From Lagopus muta (lineage: Eukaryota > Chordata > Aves > Galliformes > Phasianidae), in NCBI RefSeq assembly GCF_023343835.1, contig NC_064443.1, forward strand, positions 806,001 to 870,000: a DNA stretch of 64,000 nt, written 5' to 3'. The notes beneath the pieces were generated by a model. It saw nothing but the letters and a program-made list of their open reading frames with translations, ran no database searches and was not told the origin of the DNA. Position 1 is the first letter of the stretch, and each line of letters opens with the position of its first letter. A program made the translations under genes and the position numbers. Shown one piece after another: positions 27,713-38,624 of the stretch.

Positions 27713-28884
27713 GAAAAATCTATTTATTTTGTAGCAGCACTTAGAGGCCCCAGTCACAGAGAGAGGTCCCGAGGGATGGACGCTTTTCAGGGCTCAGTTT
27801 TCAGGAACCTGGAGCCCGCTCCTCTTCTCTGTCAGGGATTTTTGGTGTGCCCTTGGGCACATCACTCAGCCTCTTTGCTTCTTGGCTACTCTCCAGCAGG
27901 ATGGGAATTCCAAGGTTTGCTCCTCGGAATACACATGTTACAACTGTCAAGTGCAGAGGGAGCAATGTTAGTCACTGAGCTGAGCACTGTAGAAGCACTT
28001 AACAAATGGCAATCCTTAATCATTGTCTAACTAACCGAAAAAAGCACCATCTGCATGTTGGATATAGATCGAGGTTGAATATCTCCTGTACTGAGCTCTA
28101 CAACAAGTGCCGATCACGGTTGCTGTGTCTGACATTAAAGCAATGGCAATTGCTTGTTTTTTATCAACACAAAGTGCATTCTTTCCTCCTCTTTATGAAA
28201 CACGAAGGGCTGGCACCAAGCAACACCATACCTCAGCTGAGTAGTTCGGGTTTGAGAACCCGGAGTGATAAGGACAAACCTCTAAAGTCAGGATGTATAT
28301 TTGCTATTAGCTACTGCTCACTCCTAATTACCCATTCCCTTTATTTGTCTCCCTTTAATGGTATGTCAACCAGCATTTTCCAACCCCTCACTCAGCGACT
28401 GATTTGCCAGGAAGGTGGGTACACATTTGCTCCTGTTGCAGACATGTGTTTAGCCATGGGCAGAGCTGTGCTAGCAGTTACACAACCGTGGATCTGGATT
28501 AATTCCACAAAAACGCTTCAGGTTTCAGCTGATCCGTTTGTCTGCCAAATTACCCTCGCTGCACCCAGGTGGGCGCTTGTGCCAAACCACCTGAAGCTGA
28601 AGCCTGGGATGCTGAACCACCCTCATGGGAGGATCCTGTGCAGAATGGTGCTAACCCTCGGCATGCCAGCATCTCTCCTGCAGGTGCCCATCAGAAATAC
28701 AGCAGCATCATTTCACTCTTATTTACTGAGAGGGAAAGGGAGCGGCTCGCTTGATGTCTCATTCCTCTCAGAGTCTTTTGGTCTGCACAGGGGGTGTGCA
28801 CGCATGATGCTCCCTTCTCACCAAGATATTGCATGAAAGCACAGACAGGGAAGGTCCAGGGTTTCTCCACACCTGGCTTACCCA
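27713..28884. other. intergenic; contains the 276-codon open frame
   Basis: No repeat is recognised between the nested CR1 pair and the next antisense CR1. The stretch is notable only for the long plus-strand frame listed separately. Confidence 0.5.
28006..28836 (+). other. 276-codon open reading frame, unrecognised
   Basis: This is the longest ATG-initiated frame in the window and lies outside the CpG island, about 4 kb upstream of CACNA2D2. I recognise no domain, signal peptide or repeat origin. Composition (rich in Leu, Ser, His, Cys) is close to random translation, and there is no visible promoter, splice pairing or poly(A) signal tied to it. On a simple model with about one stop per 18 codons, a frame this long is unexpected in 64 kb, but that model ignores local composition. 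It could be a chance frame, a decayed retrocopy or a lineage-specific transcript. Confidence 0.2.
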
Positions 28885-29187
28885 GAGAATCATCAAATCA
28901 CAGAATGGCCCGGGTTGCAAAGGAGCACAGTGCTCATCCACTTCCAACCCCCTGCTGTGTGCAGGTCACCAACCAGCAGCCCAGGCTGCCCAGAGCCACA
29001 TCCAGCCTGGCCTTGAATGCCTGCAGGGATGGGGCATCCACAGCCTCCTTGGGCAACCAGTTCCAGTACCTCGCCACCCTCTGGGTGAAAAACTTCCTCC
29101 TAATATCCAACCTAAACCTTCCCTGTCTCAGTATAAGGCCATTCCCCCCTGTCCTATCACTATCCACCCTCACAAACAGCCATACTA
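28885..29187 (-). mobile_element. CR1 LINE, antisense, with ORF2 C-terminus remnant
   Basis: It starts GAGAATCATCAAATCACAGA (reverse-complemented tail) and carries the 3' UTR and about 80 codons of the end of ORF2 in an open minus-strand frame (29,197 to 28,934) that reads FFTQRVARYWNWLPKEAVDA, typical of the C-terminal end of the CR1 reverse transcriptase protein. The frame is still open, suggesting a relatively young copy, but the element is strongly 5'-truncated and cannot be active. Confidence 0.93.
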
Positions 29188-31419
29188 ATGTGTCCATGCA
29201 GAAGTTACTGACTCCAAATGCTCACATTTTGCCTCACATTAAAACATCAGTCAGGGTAGAGTTAAACTCACACCTTCTCAAGCGTTCACCTGCATTTGCA
29301 AATAAATCAGCCGTAAGAACAACTTAGACAGCCTCCTCCTACATGGTTTCTCCACTGAAAGACGTGGGAGAATGGCAGTGGTGCTGCCTGCCTTTCCACA
29401 GCTCTGCCAGTATCCAGGTATCACACTGAATTTCTCAGGATCTTGTATGGATTACAGTGCTTTCATTGCAACCTCAGGCTGATTCACACTTGCTCTGAGA
29501 GCCTGCACTGACATATTAAGAGCTGCTCCAGGTGTGAGTGGCAGCACTGGCCCTGGTGGGTGCGTTGCAGTGGTGCTTTGGAGGATGCTGCAGGTTGGAC
29601 AGTGCTTCAGAGCCCACAGCCCTGCAATGTGAGCTGCAAACAATGTGAAGGGTAAAGCAGTACTTCTGTCCTACCTGCAGGAAAGAGAACTCCATGATTT
29701 GCTCCCTCCATTTCAGCGCAGCCTTGATTTTGAAGGCTGTTGGTATAAGGACTTTATAATGTGCTGGGTTTTATGGAGGTCTCAGGTGTTCTTCTCTTGG
29801 GTGCACAGGAAGGGGCAGATCAACACCTTATCCTGCCACGAGTCCTAGCTGCCTCCTCCAATTTGCCCCTCACATTCAGAACTATTTCCAAGCAGCTTGC
29901 TATGAACCAGCCTGGCCTCATATGGACTGCAGAGATCACAGCAACAAGTACAGTGTGGTAAAAAGCACTTGAAATAACAACTGCAACAAAAATAAAACCA
30001 AACATCCATCTCAGCAGTGTGGGACTATTTTTGTTTGAAAAAAAAAAATAATAAGAGACATTTCAGGCAACACTTTGTGTTAACAAACCCAAGCAGCAAC
30101 GTTTGGAAGTAAATACTCGACATCTAGAGCTCTATTGCTACTGCAAGACTCCAAGGTCAAACCTTGCTCTGAAGGATACCGATACGTGGATTAAAACAAA
30201 ACAATTGTAAGGATTTCGGAGAGCCACGTCCCAAAGAATAAATCACCCACGCAGCTGTGAGTGTGTCGGATTACTGCAGCGGTGAGAGAGCTGCTGTGCA
30301 CACGCACACTACAGCACAACAGGCTGCAGCATCCAGAGCCGGCGCTGTGCACGCATGCAATGCATTTGCAGCCATAGAGCAGCCAAGTGCCGAGCAGCAG
30401 GCATTTGGAAAGGCAGCTGATAGCCACTGCAATATGCAATTGTGTCCCTGAGCTTTTCCAGCAGGACAAAGGAGCAAATTGCACTGTGCAAAAAATCCCA
30501 TGTCATAAAGACTTTGGGCGTGTTTGCTGTTGGAAAAGGAAGCTGAAACCCACAACCTGTGGGCCCACACCTTGAGATACTTTTAAGTCTGGGGCAGATT
30601 CCAACTCACACAAAGAAAACACGGGCATGGAGGACAGCAGGATTTATTTTCCAAGAGTTTGGAAAGCCCGATTCCAGACTTTGAAGTGCGTTTACTCACT
30701 GCTGCCAGCCCTGTCAGCAATGGACAAACTGTTTCTCATCGTGTTGCTCTGTTTCCCATGTATGTACTAAAGATGATCCACTTGCCACAGCTGAAACAGA
30801 TTTGGGGGCTGTAAATCGGGCACTTCGTATGACAGTAACTGAGGTTGCAGTTGTAACGACCCACGTGAGCCTGCTTTAAACTCCACGTAGTTGGTGCAGG
30901 AGAAAAGCAGGACGAGAAACCAGACCGTGTCCTGGAGAGGGTGCAGAAAACTGCCACTGCCTGCACATGGTGCTGGAGCTGGGGAGGAAATACATACAAA
31001 TGCATTTGCTAATATATAAAATATTTGCTAATATTTTATTGAATCGTTAAGTTACTGCACGTATCTGTCTCTGCACTGAGCACATCAGGTCAGTGTCTGG
31101 TGGTTCTGAGACTTTAATTTTCTGGATTCAAGCATGGGTTTTACCGACAACTTCCAATGTGACTTGGGAAAACGACAGTTTCTCTACCTCATTAAAAAGG
31201 AATTGGCTCTGTGAACCAGCTCAGGCTGCAGTCAGCACACCAGATCCTCCCTGTCCCATTTTTATATTGGTGCTTCTCTCTGCATGAAATCTATAGTGCG
31301 GCTGGACGGGACCACATGAGCTTCAGCAGCACTCAGTGCTCCCAGGATGCCATCGGTCCAAAATGTGTTTTTGTCCCACCACAAACGAGGGAGGGAGGCA
31401 ATTCCACCAGCAGAACCAA
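29188..31419. other. proximal upstream region of CACNA2D2
   Basis: No gene or mobile element. A short AT-rich stretch lies at 31,005-31,045. GCAGC/GTGCACGC-type alternating segments occur near 30,290-30,360. Distal promoter elements are likely but none can be named. Confidence 0.45.
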
Positions 31420-31907
31420 AGCCCGCAGCAGCGCTTCGGAGATGGAGCTCCTCGCGGAGATTCGCCATCCCTGGCCAAGAGGGGTGGCTCGCAGCTGCTG
31501 CAGCTGGAAGCGCTGCTGCTGGCGCGGGGCCACGGAGCCTTCGGGTCGGCTCCTGCTCAAGAGCCAACGGGCCAACGCACCTTTTCGGAAGCTACAGGGC
31601 ACTGCGGTGCTGGCCTCGAGTTAGCCGGGCCGGGGCGGGACCGGTGTCCCTAACCTCGTGCCCGGCCGCACGGAGCCGAGCGGCGAGCCTAGGGCTGACG
31701 TTACAGCGCGCCCACCCCAAAACAGCCTCCCAACAGCCGGCGTGCCTTCGGGCCACCCCGACGCCTCTCGCTCGTCGGCAGCGGCCTGCTAACCGCAACC
31801 ACACACCGACAGCCCCCGGGGAGCGCCGAGCCGAACCCCCCGGAGGCGCCGAGCCGGGACCCCGCGCGCCCGGCCGACCCCCGAGCGGAGGGGGCCCGCG
31901 GGGAGCG

Positions 31908-31917
31908 GCGCATGCGC
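31908..31917. promoter_or_regulatory. NRF1 binding site, perfect palindrome
   Basis: The sequence reads GCGCATGCGC, the self-complementary core bound by nuclear respiratory factor 1 dimers. It lies about 130 bases upstream of the candidate start site, a usual NRF1 position in CpG-island promoters. Occupancy would depend on the CpGs being unmethylated. The match is seen directly; binding is inferred. Confidence 0.65.
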
Positions 31918-31920
31918 GGC

Positions 31921-31955
31921 GGGGCGGCGGGGAGAGGGGCCGGAGCGGGGCGGGG
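31921..31955 (+). promoter_or_regulatory. Sp1 cluster with G-quadruplex potential
   Basis: Four runs of four guanines separated by loops of 4, 3 and 7 bases meet the usual G-quadruplex pattern on the plus (non-template) strand. The block ends in GGGGCGGGG (31,947-31,955), a consensus GC box for Sp1/KLF factors, and a related GGGGCGGAG box follows at 31,966. It sits immediately upstream of the probable transcription start. Confidence 0.55.
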
Positions 31956-32004
31956 AGGCGGCGGCGGGGCGGAGCGGGGCCGGGCCGGGCCGCCCGCCGC
32001 CCGC

Positions 32005-32041
32005 CTATTTGAGGGAAAGTAGCGGGGCGCGGGCGCTCAGT
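32005..32041 (+). promoter_or_regulatory. CACNA2D2: candidate core promoter (weak TATA-like element plus initiator)
   Basis: A weak AT-rich element, CTATTTGA (32,005-32,012), is the only such stretch in an otherwise GC-saturated region. About 30 bases downstream, CTCAGT (32,036-32,041) fits the BBCABW initiator pattern, which would put the start on A32,039. That gives a 5' UTR of about 189 bases ahead of the coding start. Since CpG-island promoters usually use many start sites, this should be read as one plausible site. Confidence 0.35.
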
Positions 32042-32219
32042 GCTGGCCGCCGCCGGGAGGCAGCGGGGCGAGCGGCCGCCGGTCGGTGCCTTTTTTTCCT
32101 TCTCCCCCCTCCCTTCCCCCCCGCCCCTGCCCAGAACCGCCGCGTTCGTCGCACGGGTGGTGGCGGCGGGGGGAGCCGCCCCGCGGGGCCGCCTCTGCCC
32201 CTTCCCCGCCGCGCTTTTA

Positions 32220-32352
32220 ATGGAAACATGGCGATGGCGGCTCCGACCGGCAGCGCTGCGCCCGTCGCCCCGGCGCTCTGCGGCCACCTGGCCCTGCTGC
32301 TGCTACTCGCCGCCCCCGCCGCGCACGGCTACAGCTTCCCCCAGCAGCACAC
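32220..32352 (+). other. overlapping upstream open reading frame, exon 1 part
   Basis: An ATG at 32,220-32,222 lies 8 bases before the CACNA2D2 ATG in another frame. Its context is weak at -3 (T) but has G at +4. In the spliced message it reads through exon 1, crosses the junction (C from 32,352 plus TA from 55,091-55,092) and meets TGA at 55,135-55,137, giving 59 codons. It therefore overlaps the main start instead of ending before it. Such frames usually dampen translation of the main ORF, although leaky scanning is expected here. Whether the peptide is made is unknown. Confidence 0.6.
32228..32352 (+). CDS. CACNA2D2: CACNA2D2 exon 1, coding part (signal peptide)
   Basis: This is the first coding exon of the calcium-channel auxiliary subunit alpha-2/delta-2, which raises surface trafficking and current density of high-voltage-activated channels and is processed to disulfide-linked alpha-2 and delta, the latter membrane-anchored. 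It encodes residues 1-41 plus two bases of codon 42. The leader has a leucine-rich core at residues 21-27 (LALLLLL) and probable signal peptidase cleavage after Gly34 (AHG/YS). The mature start YSFPQQHT matches the start I remember for mammalian CACNA2D2. The ATG has A at -3 and G at +4, a strong Kozak context, and no in-frame ATG lies upstream. The exon ends at an AC|GTAAGT donor in phase 2. The leader looks shorter than the mammalian one and otherwise differs, as signal peptides usually do. Confidence 0.9.
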
Positions 32353-32815
32353 GTAAGTGCCGCCGCCGGCCCGGGACCCCCGCCCGGTGCTGCGGGGCCT
32401 GCGCGGGGGCCGCGGGCGGAGCCGCTCCTCGGGCGGGCGGGGGGCGCCGCCGCGGGCGGGGGCGAACGGCGGTCCCGAAGTTGCCGCGGAGCGCAAACTT
32501 CCCCGGGCGGCCGCCGCATCCCCCGCCGGGGGCGACGGCTTTCGCGTCGTAGTCCCGAGCGCGCAGCGCCGTGCGTTCCCCCCCTTCCCTTCCGCCCCTT
32601 CCTCTAGTCGGCCGGCCGGTCGCGGATGGACGGCCTCGCGTCCGCCCCCTCACCTGGCGGCGGGGCCGGGGGCTGTGAGTAGGGAGGTGGGCTGGGGGCA
32701 GGGAGCCGCTGGGGGCCGTGCCGGGCGGCGCTGGGCTCGGTACCGTCGGACCCCTGCGCACGGGCAGGCGGGATCTTAGCCGAGATGTATTTTAAGAGCC
32801 CGTCGTCTCCGTTAT

Positions 32816-35800
32816 GAAATGCTGCTTGTTGACACAAAAATTGTGTGTGTGGAGGGGGGAGGGTGAATACATCCCGACGATTCAAAGTAGAGGCTGCCAC
32901 CGTGTCCTTACAGGCGGTGATTCTGGAGGTGGGGGAAGATTTCAATGACACGGAGTTAATAATAGCAGCACTGCCCTTAACTTTGCTCTGCCCCGGTGCA
33001 TAGGCACTGCTCCGTGCCACAATCCTCTGCCATTTCTGATTTGCTTAAGAATAGGAATATATATACATATGTCATACAAAGTATTTTTGAAAGCCTTTCA
33101 GATGAGCGTCTTTGATCTCTGAGTGCGTTTTTCCAGGCGTGCATTCAGGCCTTCTGAAAAGAAGGCTTATCGGCAGGAGGAACGGTGTTGTTTATTCGGG
33201 AGAGCTGCAGCTTACCCTGCTAATATCTGCTTCGATGGAGGCACGGCTGTTTGCGCTCCTTATTTCATCAGGAACAGCTCCCGTTCAGACACGTCCCTCC
33301 TGAATTCTTTTGGGTCTCGCATCCGTGTTTCTAAATCTCTCTGACCTTTGAGAGCTGGTGGGATCCCGTGCCTTGCCACCACGTACGTGCAGAAATCCTT
33401 CTGAATAAAACCCTGAGAAACGTCTACCTACAGGGGGAGAAGCAGGAAGGGAACGTGCCACGCTCGCTGAGTACCGGGGCCTGGCGGCCCCATCCTGTGC
33501 CTCTGCATGCTGCTCCTTCTGCTGGGAGAATCCCTATCTGAGTCCCGGGAGTTACAGATGTGTGAAGCACTGCTGAAGTTTGTGGGGCGCTTCCAGTATT
33601 TCGGCTGCTTGTCCAGGGGTTGTGTGTCAGCTGTTGCTTTTTCTTCTGTTTTGTGCCGTAAATCCTCTCTGGGCAAGCGGAGTTGTGCTTTCCTCATAAC
33701 TGCAGAAAGTTTTTTCTTTTTCATAGAGAAGGTTCTTGTGCTGGGGCAGACATCCTTAGGAGATGTGTAATTTGTGGATAATGCACCAGCCTCCCCCCTC
33801 ACCCAGCCCGGTCACTATCTATGATGTCCCAATAAACTGCGCCAGCTTTTTGACCAAAGCAGCTTTATTCCAGTTCACTTGTTGGGGTTTACGGGCCACA
33901 TGCTGTTAGCTCTGTGCTCTCCTGCTTGCAGTGGCATTACCAAACAGGCCTGACCTGCACTAACAGAGGCAATACATGTGAAGCAGCACACTGCTGGCAG
34001 CGATGTGCCGTTCATAGCTGAAGGCATGGTCCTGAAAAGGCCGCAGGCTGAGTGCGTGCCACGGTGGGGAGCAGCACTGGTGTGCAAGAGGAGGCATGGA
34101 AAGGATGCGAGACCTCAGCCTGACCTGCTGCCTCCATACTCATGTCGTTCTCCTTGTGACCTGCTTGGTGAGCTTGGAGAAAAGAAGAGTCATGGATGGA
34201 GATCTGATGATGATGCAGTTGCTGGGCAGTAAGCAATGCCTGTCGCGTGCGGGCTGGAACGCTGCACTGTGCCCCAGGGCCTCTGTGCTTGTCTGTAAGG
34301 AGAGATGTGTTTGATGGGAATGAGAAGTGTGATGGCAGCTGGCACCAACGCTCAGATAATGCCTCCGTCGACTGTTCCCTCTGAGTGGCTCCCTGTCTGC
34401 GCCCTTCTGCTTTCTGAAGGTGTTGGATATAATGGGAATCGTTTCTGAAAGGTGTGTCGGTCAGCAGCTGGGCCGTGCTGCTGGAGCAGCCTGCTGAGCT
34501 CTCCCAGCCACTAGCTTTTCTCCTCCTTCGGACAACGCACCCTTGCAACAAGAGCAAATGATACAGAGCCTTGATGAGAAACCTTGTTTGTGGGGGTTTC
34601 TCTGCAAATTGCCGAAGTCACGTTGGGCTGTCGGGCTTGCGGTGTTCAGCAGCACAGAGCTGTCCTGTGCTGCCTGGAGCAGGAGGAGTGATGAGGGCAT
34701 TTTGCTGGGAGCGAAGGGGAGAAGAAAAAAATGGAGATTAATTTTTCTTTTTCCTTTACCACAATTTTATTAATTGTCATCAGTGATTTCTGTGTGTTGA
34801 CGCTTGGTTCTGTCCCTGATAAATCTCTGGTGCTGCACATTATCTTTCTCCTCCTGGGTCGCATGGCTTTAATCATCTTACGCAGAGCTACGGAAGGCTC
34901 GGCTCAGCCAGTTGTGCAAAGGGGAATTGCTCATTGAGATTTAAAGAGCAAAATCCCAGATTGGAACGAACCCATCGGGGTGGGTATGTTAGGTGATGCC
35001 TGCTGGCTGACTGGGCTCCTCTCAAAGCACTCGTGTACAAGTGTGTGTCTGTGCAGCCAGCGGGATTAGCAGCTGTCGGAAAGGAAGCTGTTGGCTGCTG
35101 CTAATTCTTCTGTTCAATACTGCAGGGAGGGATCGCTGTGGCAGCACGGAGCTGTGTGAATTGCTGGGAGATGTGGCAGTGGGTGGCCGAAGCCTGGTCA
35201 CCGGGTCAGCCCTGCGCCTGCAGTGCCATCTCCTCCCGTTAGGAGCGCTGGGGGACGTGGCTGTCTGAGGAGGGAGCAGCCCCCTCCTTGCTTTGCAGCA
35301 GGGCTGTGTCGTTTGGGCTTGAAGGGAAATTGCCATCTGCTGAGGTGGCGAGCCGTTTGCTTCCTGCGAGGAAGCAGGTGTGCAGGGAGCTGCGTGCCTG
35401 CTGGCGAGGCACGGGCAGAGATGCCTGCAGGGAGAGGCCCGGGGACCTGAGCTGGTCCGTCCTGCCCCTCCAGCACGGCGTCACAATCTGCACCGGGCCT
35501 TGAGGTGTTTGTTGTGCCACATGCACGAAGCTCCTGCTGAGAGCCATGAGGCTGATGGGTGCCCATCACCACTGGAGGGTGGGCTTGAGGTTGCCTCCAC
35601 CTAATTAATTGCTTCCTTTCAGCAGGCTTTGATTTGTGCTCGTGTCATTTCGTCCTAAATGAGGTTAACGATGCTGGTAGTGTTGGCACATCTGGGCTAG
35701 CAGGGCTTGAAATAAATAACTCTATTAGGATTGGATGTTTGAGGGTTTGCAGGATGCTGTGTAGCGGGATTCCCTTCTCTTGTTCTGCCGCTTGCCTGCT

Positions 35801-38624
35801 GTGCAGTCAGAAAATCTCTTCCAATTGTGGTTTTGATGCCTGGGAAAGGACCTTGTTGGGAAAAGAGCAGGGAGGAAGCATGACGACGGTCCTGCTTGTC
35901 TTCTGTTGCACATGGCTGAGCAGCCAGCCCGCTGGGAGGGCAGTCGTGCCCCAGTGCTTGACGTTGCATTGCTCCCTCTGGGAGGGCGAGGAGAGCTTGT
36001 GCTGCTGCAGGCACAGGCAGCAGTGGCCCTGCTCTGCAGCACTGGCACTGCTCTTTGGGTGTGTGGGGAAGCCTGGACAGCAGTAGGGACAGCAGTCATT
36101 TGCAGTATTTCTTTGACATTATTGGTGTTTTATCCCTGGATGCTTCCTACTCAGCTCTCACACTGGGAACAGCTGTTTATGAACCTGTGTCTGGAAGTAG
36201 GGAAGGAAACCGGGACAGCTTCCTTGAGGAGGAGTGGGCAGATAGAGCACAGCATGTCAGGCTTGCACATGCTGTCACCAGCCTGGCTCAGTTATTAAGC
36301 ATATTTTGGGATAAACAGCTACCAAGGCCTAGCAACTTATTTCTGTGGTCCTCAAGGCTCTCCCATATCTTCCTCATTCCTTTTCTTTCCACTTTTATCC
36401 TCAATCCCTCGTAGCAGTAACTCTCAGGTAGGTGTAGGGGACCTGCTTCATCTGTACAGCCAGTGCTTGGTGCTTGATAGGCATGCAGTACAAACCCACT
36501 GTGATTCTGGAGGCCCTGAATGGAAACCTGAATTTATCCTTGAGCAGACCTGGTGTTTGGCTTCAAAAGCCATTGGAAAGGCTCTGGAGGGTTTAAGTGC
36601 TGGGACATCTGTGCACAGTAACATTGTACATGTGCACAAACTGTAGGATTTACACATTGTTTCTTTTCCAGCAATGAGACATTCAAGTGGCATGAAATAA
36701 AAGGGAAAGTCATTACCAAGCAGAATACTTGAGTGAAATATTCAGGAAGAAAGGGCATTTTCTGAATGCTTCCATATTTACTTCCTCAGGAGCCACTTGA
36801 AAGCAGAATGTGTGCAGAATCCTTTTTCCTCTCTGCTGGTGTTGGTAGGACTTGGATGTCATTCCTGTGATCTGGCCTTCATCTCCAGGTCTGCTGTTGC
36901 TGCGTAGCAGAGGGAGAGGGGTTGTACAGCTTATTGTTGCACTGGATCCACGAGATGTTGGAGTGGCTTTCTTCAGTCTGCATGAATTGAGGTTGCAGAA
37001 AATGCATGCTGGATTCTCGGTGCAGCTTTGACAGTGGTCCTACAAATCTTTCAGTCTTAGCCATTATCTCTAGGTCATAAATTCCAGGAAAAAATAAAAT
37101 TATCCAGAGCGAAGAATTAATTCATCAGCCATGAAGAAGAGCATCATGCACTGATGGATGCAAGGGATTGGGCTGCTCTGGCAGATCAGCTCAAGGCAGG
37201 TGGAAGGCTGCAGGGAGAGGGCTGTTGTGACCTGGCTGGACAGGCTGCACACTCTGTGGCTCCATGTCCATCCACCATTTGTGTGTAGCTGTTGTTCTTG
37301 CCTACAGTTGGGCCGCTGGTGCTGATGCAGAGTGACTGTGTTGCAGTGCCCCTTCCACAGGGCCAGGCCTCATCCCAGTGCTGCTGCTTGGGGCTGGGTG
37401 CTCTGAAGGAGCTAATTGCAGGTAGCTGTCAGGTGGGGGTGAATGGGGGCATGCACCATTTGGCTCTGATATAGCTCTGGAATAGCTCTGATACTGGTAA
37501 AGCTGCGGGTGCAGCTGCCAAAGCTGAAGTTGGGTTTCCATGCTGTGTGAGCCAAGTGCTTGCTCTGTTCAGTAGCACCAACAGTGTGTTCTGAGAAAGA
37601 TGGGATGCAGTGTGCTTTTTTAGCCCTAGCTTGTGTCAGTCTTTGCTCCTACGAGCCTCCTGCCCCAGGTCTATGTGTCACTGCTCCATAAGACTGGCAG
37701 CGGAGCTGCCTTCCCCAAGGACAGCATGAGCTACTCTTGCCCCAGCAGGTATTGTAATGGATCTACTGGATCCAGTAGCAGACTTTGGGTTCCCTGAGTG
37801 CTGCCCTGTCCCACACTGACACGTAGGGAATATTTGAGGCGGTATCAACAGTGCCTACAGTGCGTATGCTATCGCTGATAGAAGAGTGATGGATTACAAA
37901 AGACACGTTCATTTACCTGACAAAGGTTGTCTATCTTGAATTATTTATGAGGCTTCACAGCAAGCTAGTAAATTTTGTAAAAGCAATGAAGTCCTGGTAA
38001 TGTGAGCCTCCTCGCTGCAGCTTCCTGGAGTGGAGTTCTGCTCAGAAGGTGCAGTGGGGGGTGGAGGAGAAGGAAGAAATAGGAAACAGGTGGAGGGGCA
38101 GAGGCTGCTGTTTGGGTGTGCAAATGATGAGGTGTGCAGAGCAATGAAGTGCAAATTAGATCATGCTGTGCACTGGAGCAAATCCTGTGCAGTGTTAGAA
38201 ATCAAGGGATGCTTTGAAGAAGGGGGGAGGGGGAAGGAGGAAGGATGGGAGGCCAAAAACAAGGACAGACACAAGGACAGAGAAGGTGACAGTCTCACAA
38301 TTGCTGAGGCTCTTGGCCTTCCCAGTGCAAAGTCGCACCCTGAACTGTTAAATGGGTGGAGCAAGTTGGGAAAGAGCATCGAGTGGCCTCTGAAGTGACA
38401 GAGGAGGACATGATTTTTATAAATACCTTTCAGCTCCTAACAGGCCTGGGTCCCACGGCTATCCTCTTGCAGCAAGTTGACAAGCTCCTCTCCAATGGGT
38501 GCTGAGCTTTCTGCTGTCCAGAAAAATCTTGTGTCAGAGTTCATCCATCCTCCAAATAAGAAACCCAAATGAGGTACATAGTTGTAAATACTATTCAGAG
38601 CTTGTGTAAGCTACTTTGTCATGC
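32816..38624. other. intron 1, unique part
   Basis: No repeat or exon is recognised. The plus strand is richer in T and G than in A and C. A 16-base perfect palindrome lies at 37,763-37,778, and G/A-rich segments lie at 38,045-38,115 and 38,215-38,260. Confidence 0.5.
37763..37778. repeat. 16-bp perfect palindrome
   Basis: CTACTGGATCCAGTAG equals its own reverse complement. The centre is a BamHI-type GGATCC. No function can be assigned. Confidence 0.9.

Larger units (their letters stand above)
31420..32815 (+). promoter_or_regulatory. CACNA2D2: CpG island promoter of CACNA2D2
   Basis: GC content and CpG density rise abruptly near 31,420 and fall back near 32,815, while both flanks are ordinary AT-richer DNA. 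The island contains the 5' UTR, coding exon 1 and the first ~460 bases of intron 1. Inside it are a perfect NRF1-type palindrome, Sp1-type GGGGCGGGG and GGGGCGGAG boxes, and a possible core promoter. CpG islands of this kind normally mark broadly initiating vertebrate promoters, so several start sites are likely. About 600 bases of island lie upstream of the probable start site, so divergent transcription is possible, though no gene is visible on the minus strand. Boundaries are by eye, to roughly 50 bases. Confidence 0.9.

Noticed and set aside
28934..29197. 87-codon minus-strand protein-like frame
   Set aside because: It is the C-terminal end of the CR1 LINE protein, not a host gene.
31347..32012. 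221-codon plus-strand open frame upstream of exon 1
   Set aside because: Same GC effect. It ends before the CACNA2D2 start and shows no domain.
31592..32287. 231-codon minus-strand open frame in the CpG island
   Set aside because: High GC removes stop codons, composition is Arg/Gly/Pro/Ala-rich, and it lies opposite the exon and promoter. It is a composition artefact.
32357..32779. Plus-strand open frames just after exon 1
   Set aside because: They lie in intron 1 beyond a consensus GTAAGT donor and are Arg/Gly/Pro-rich from GC content.
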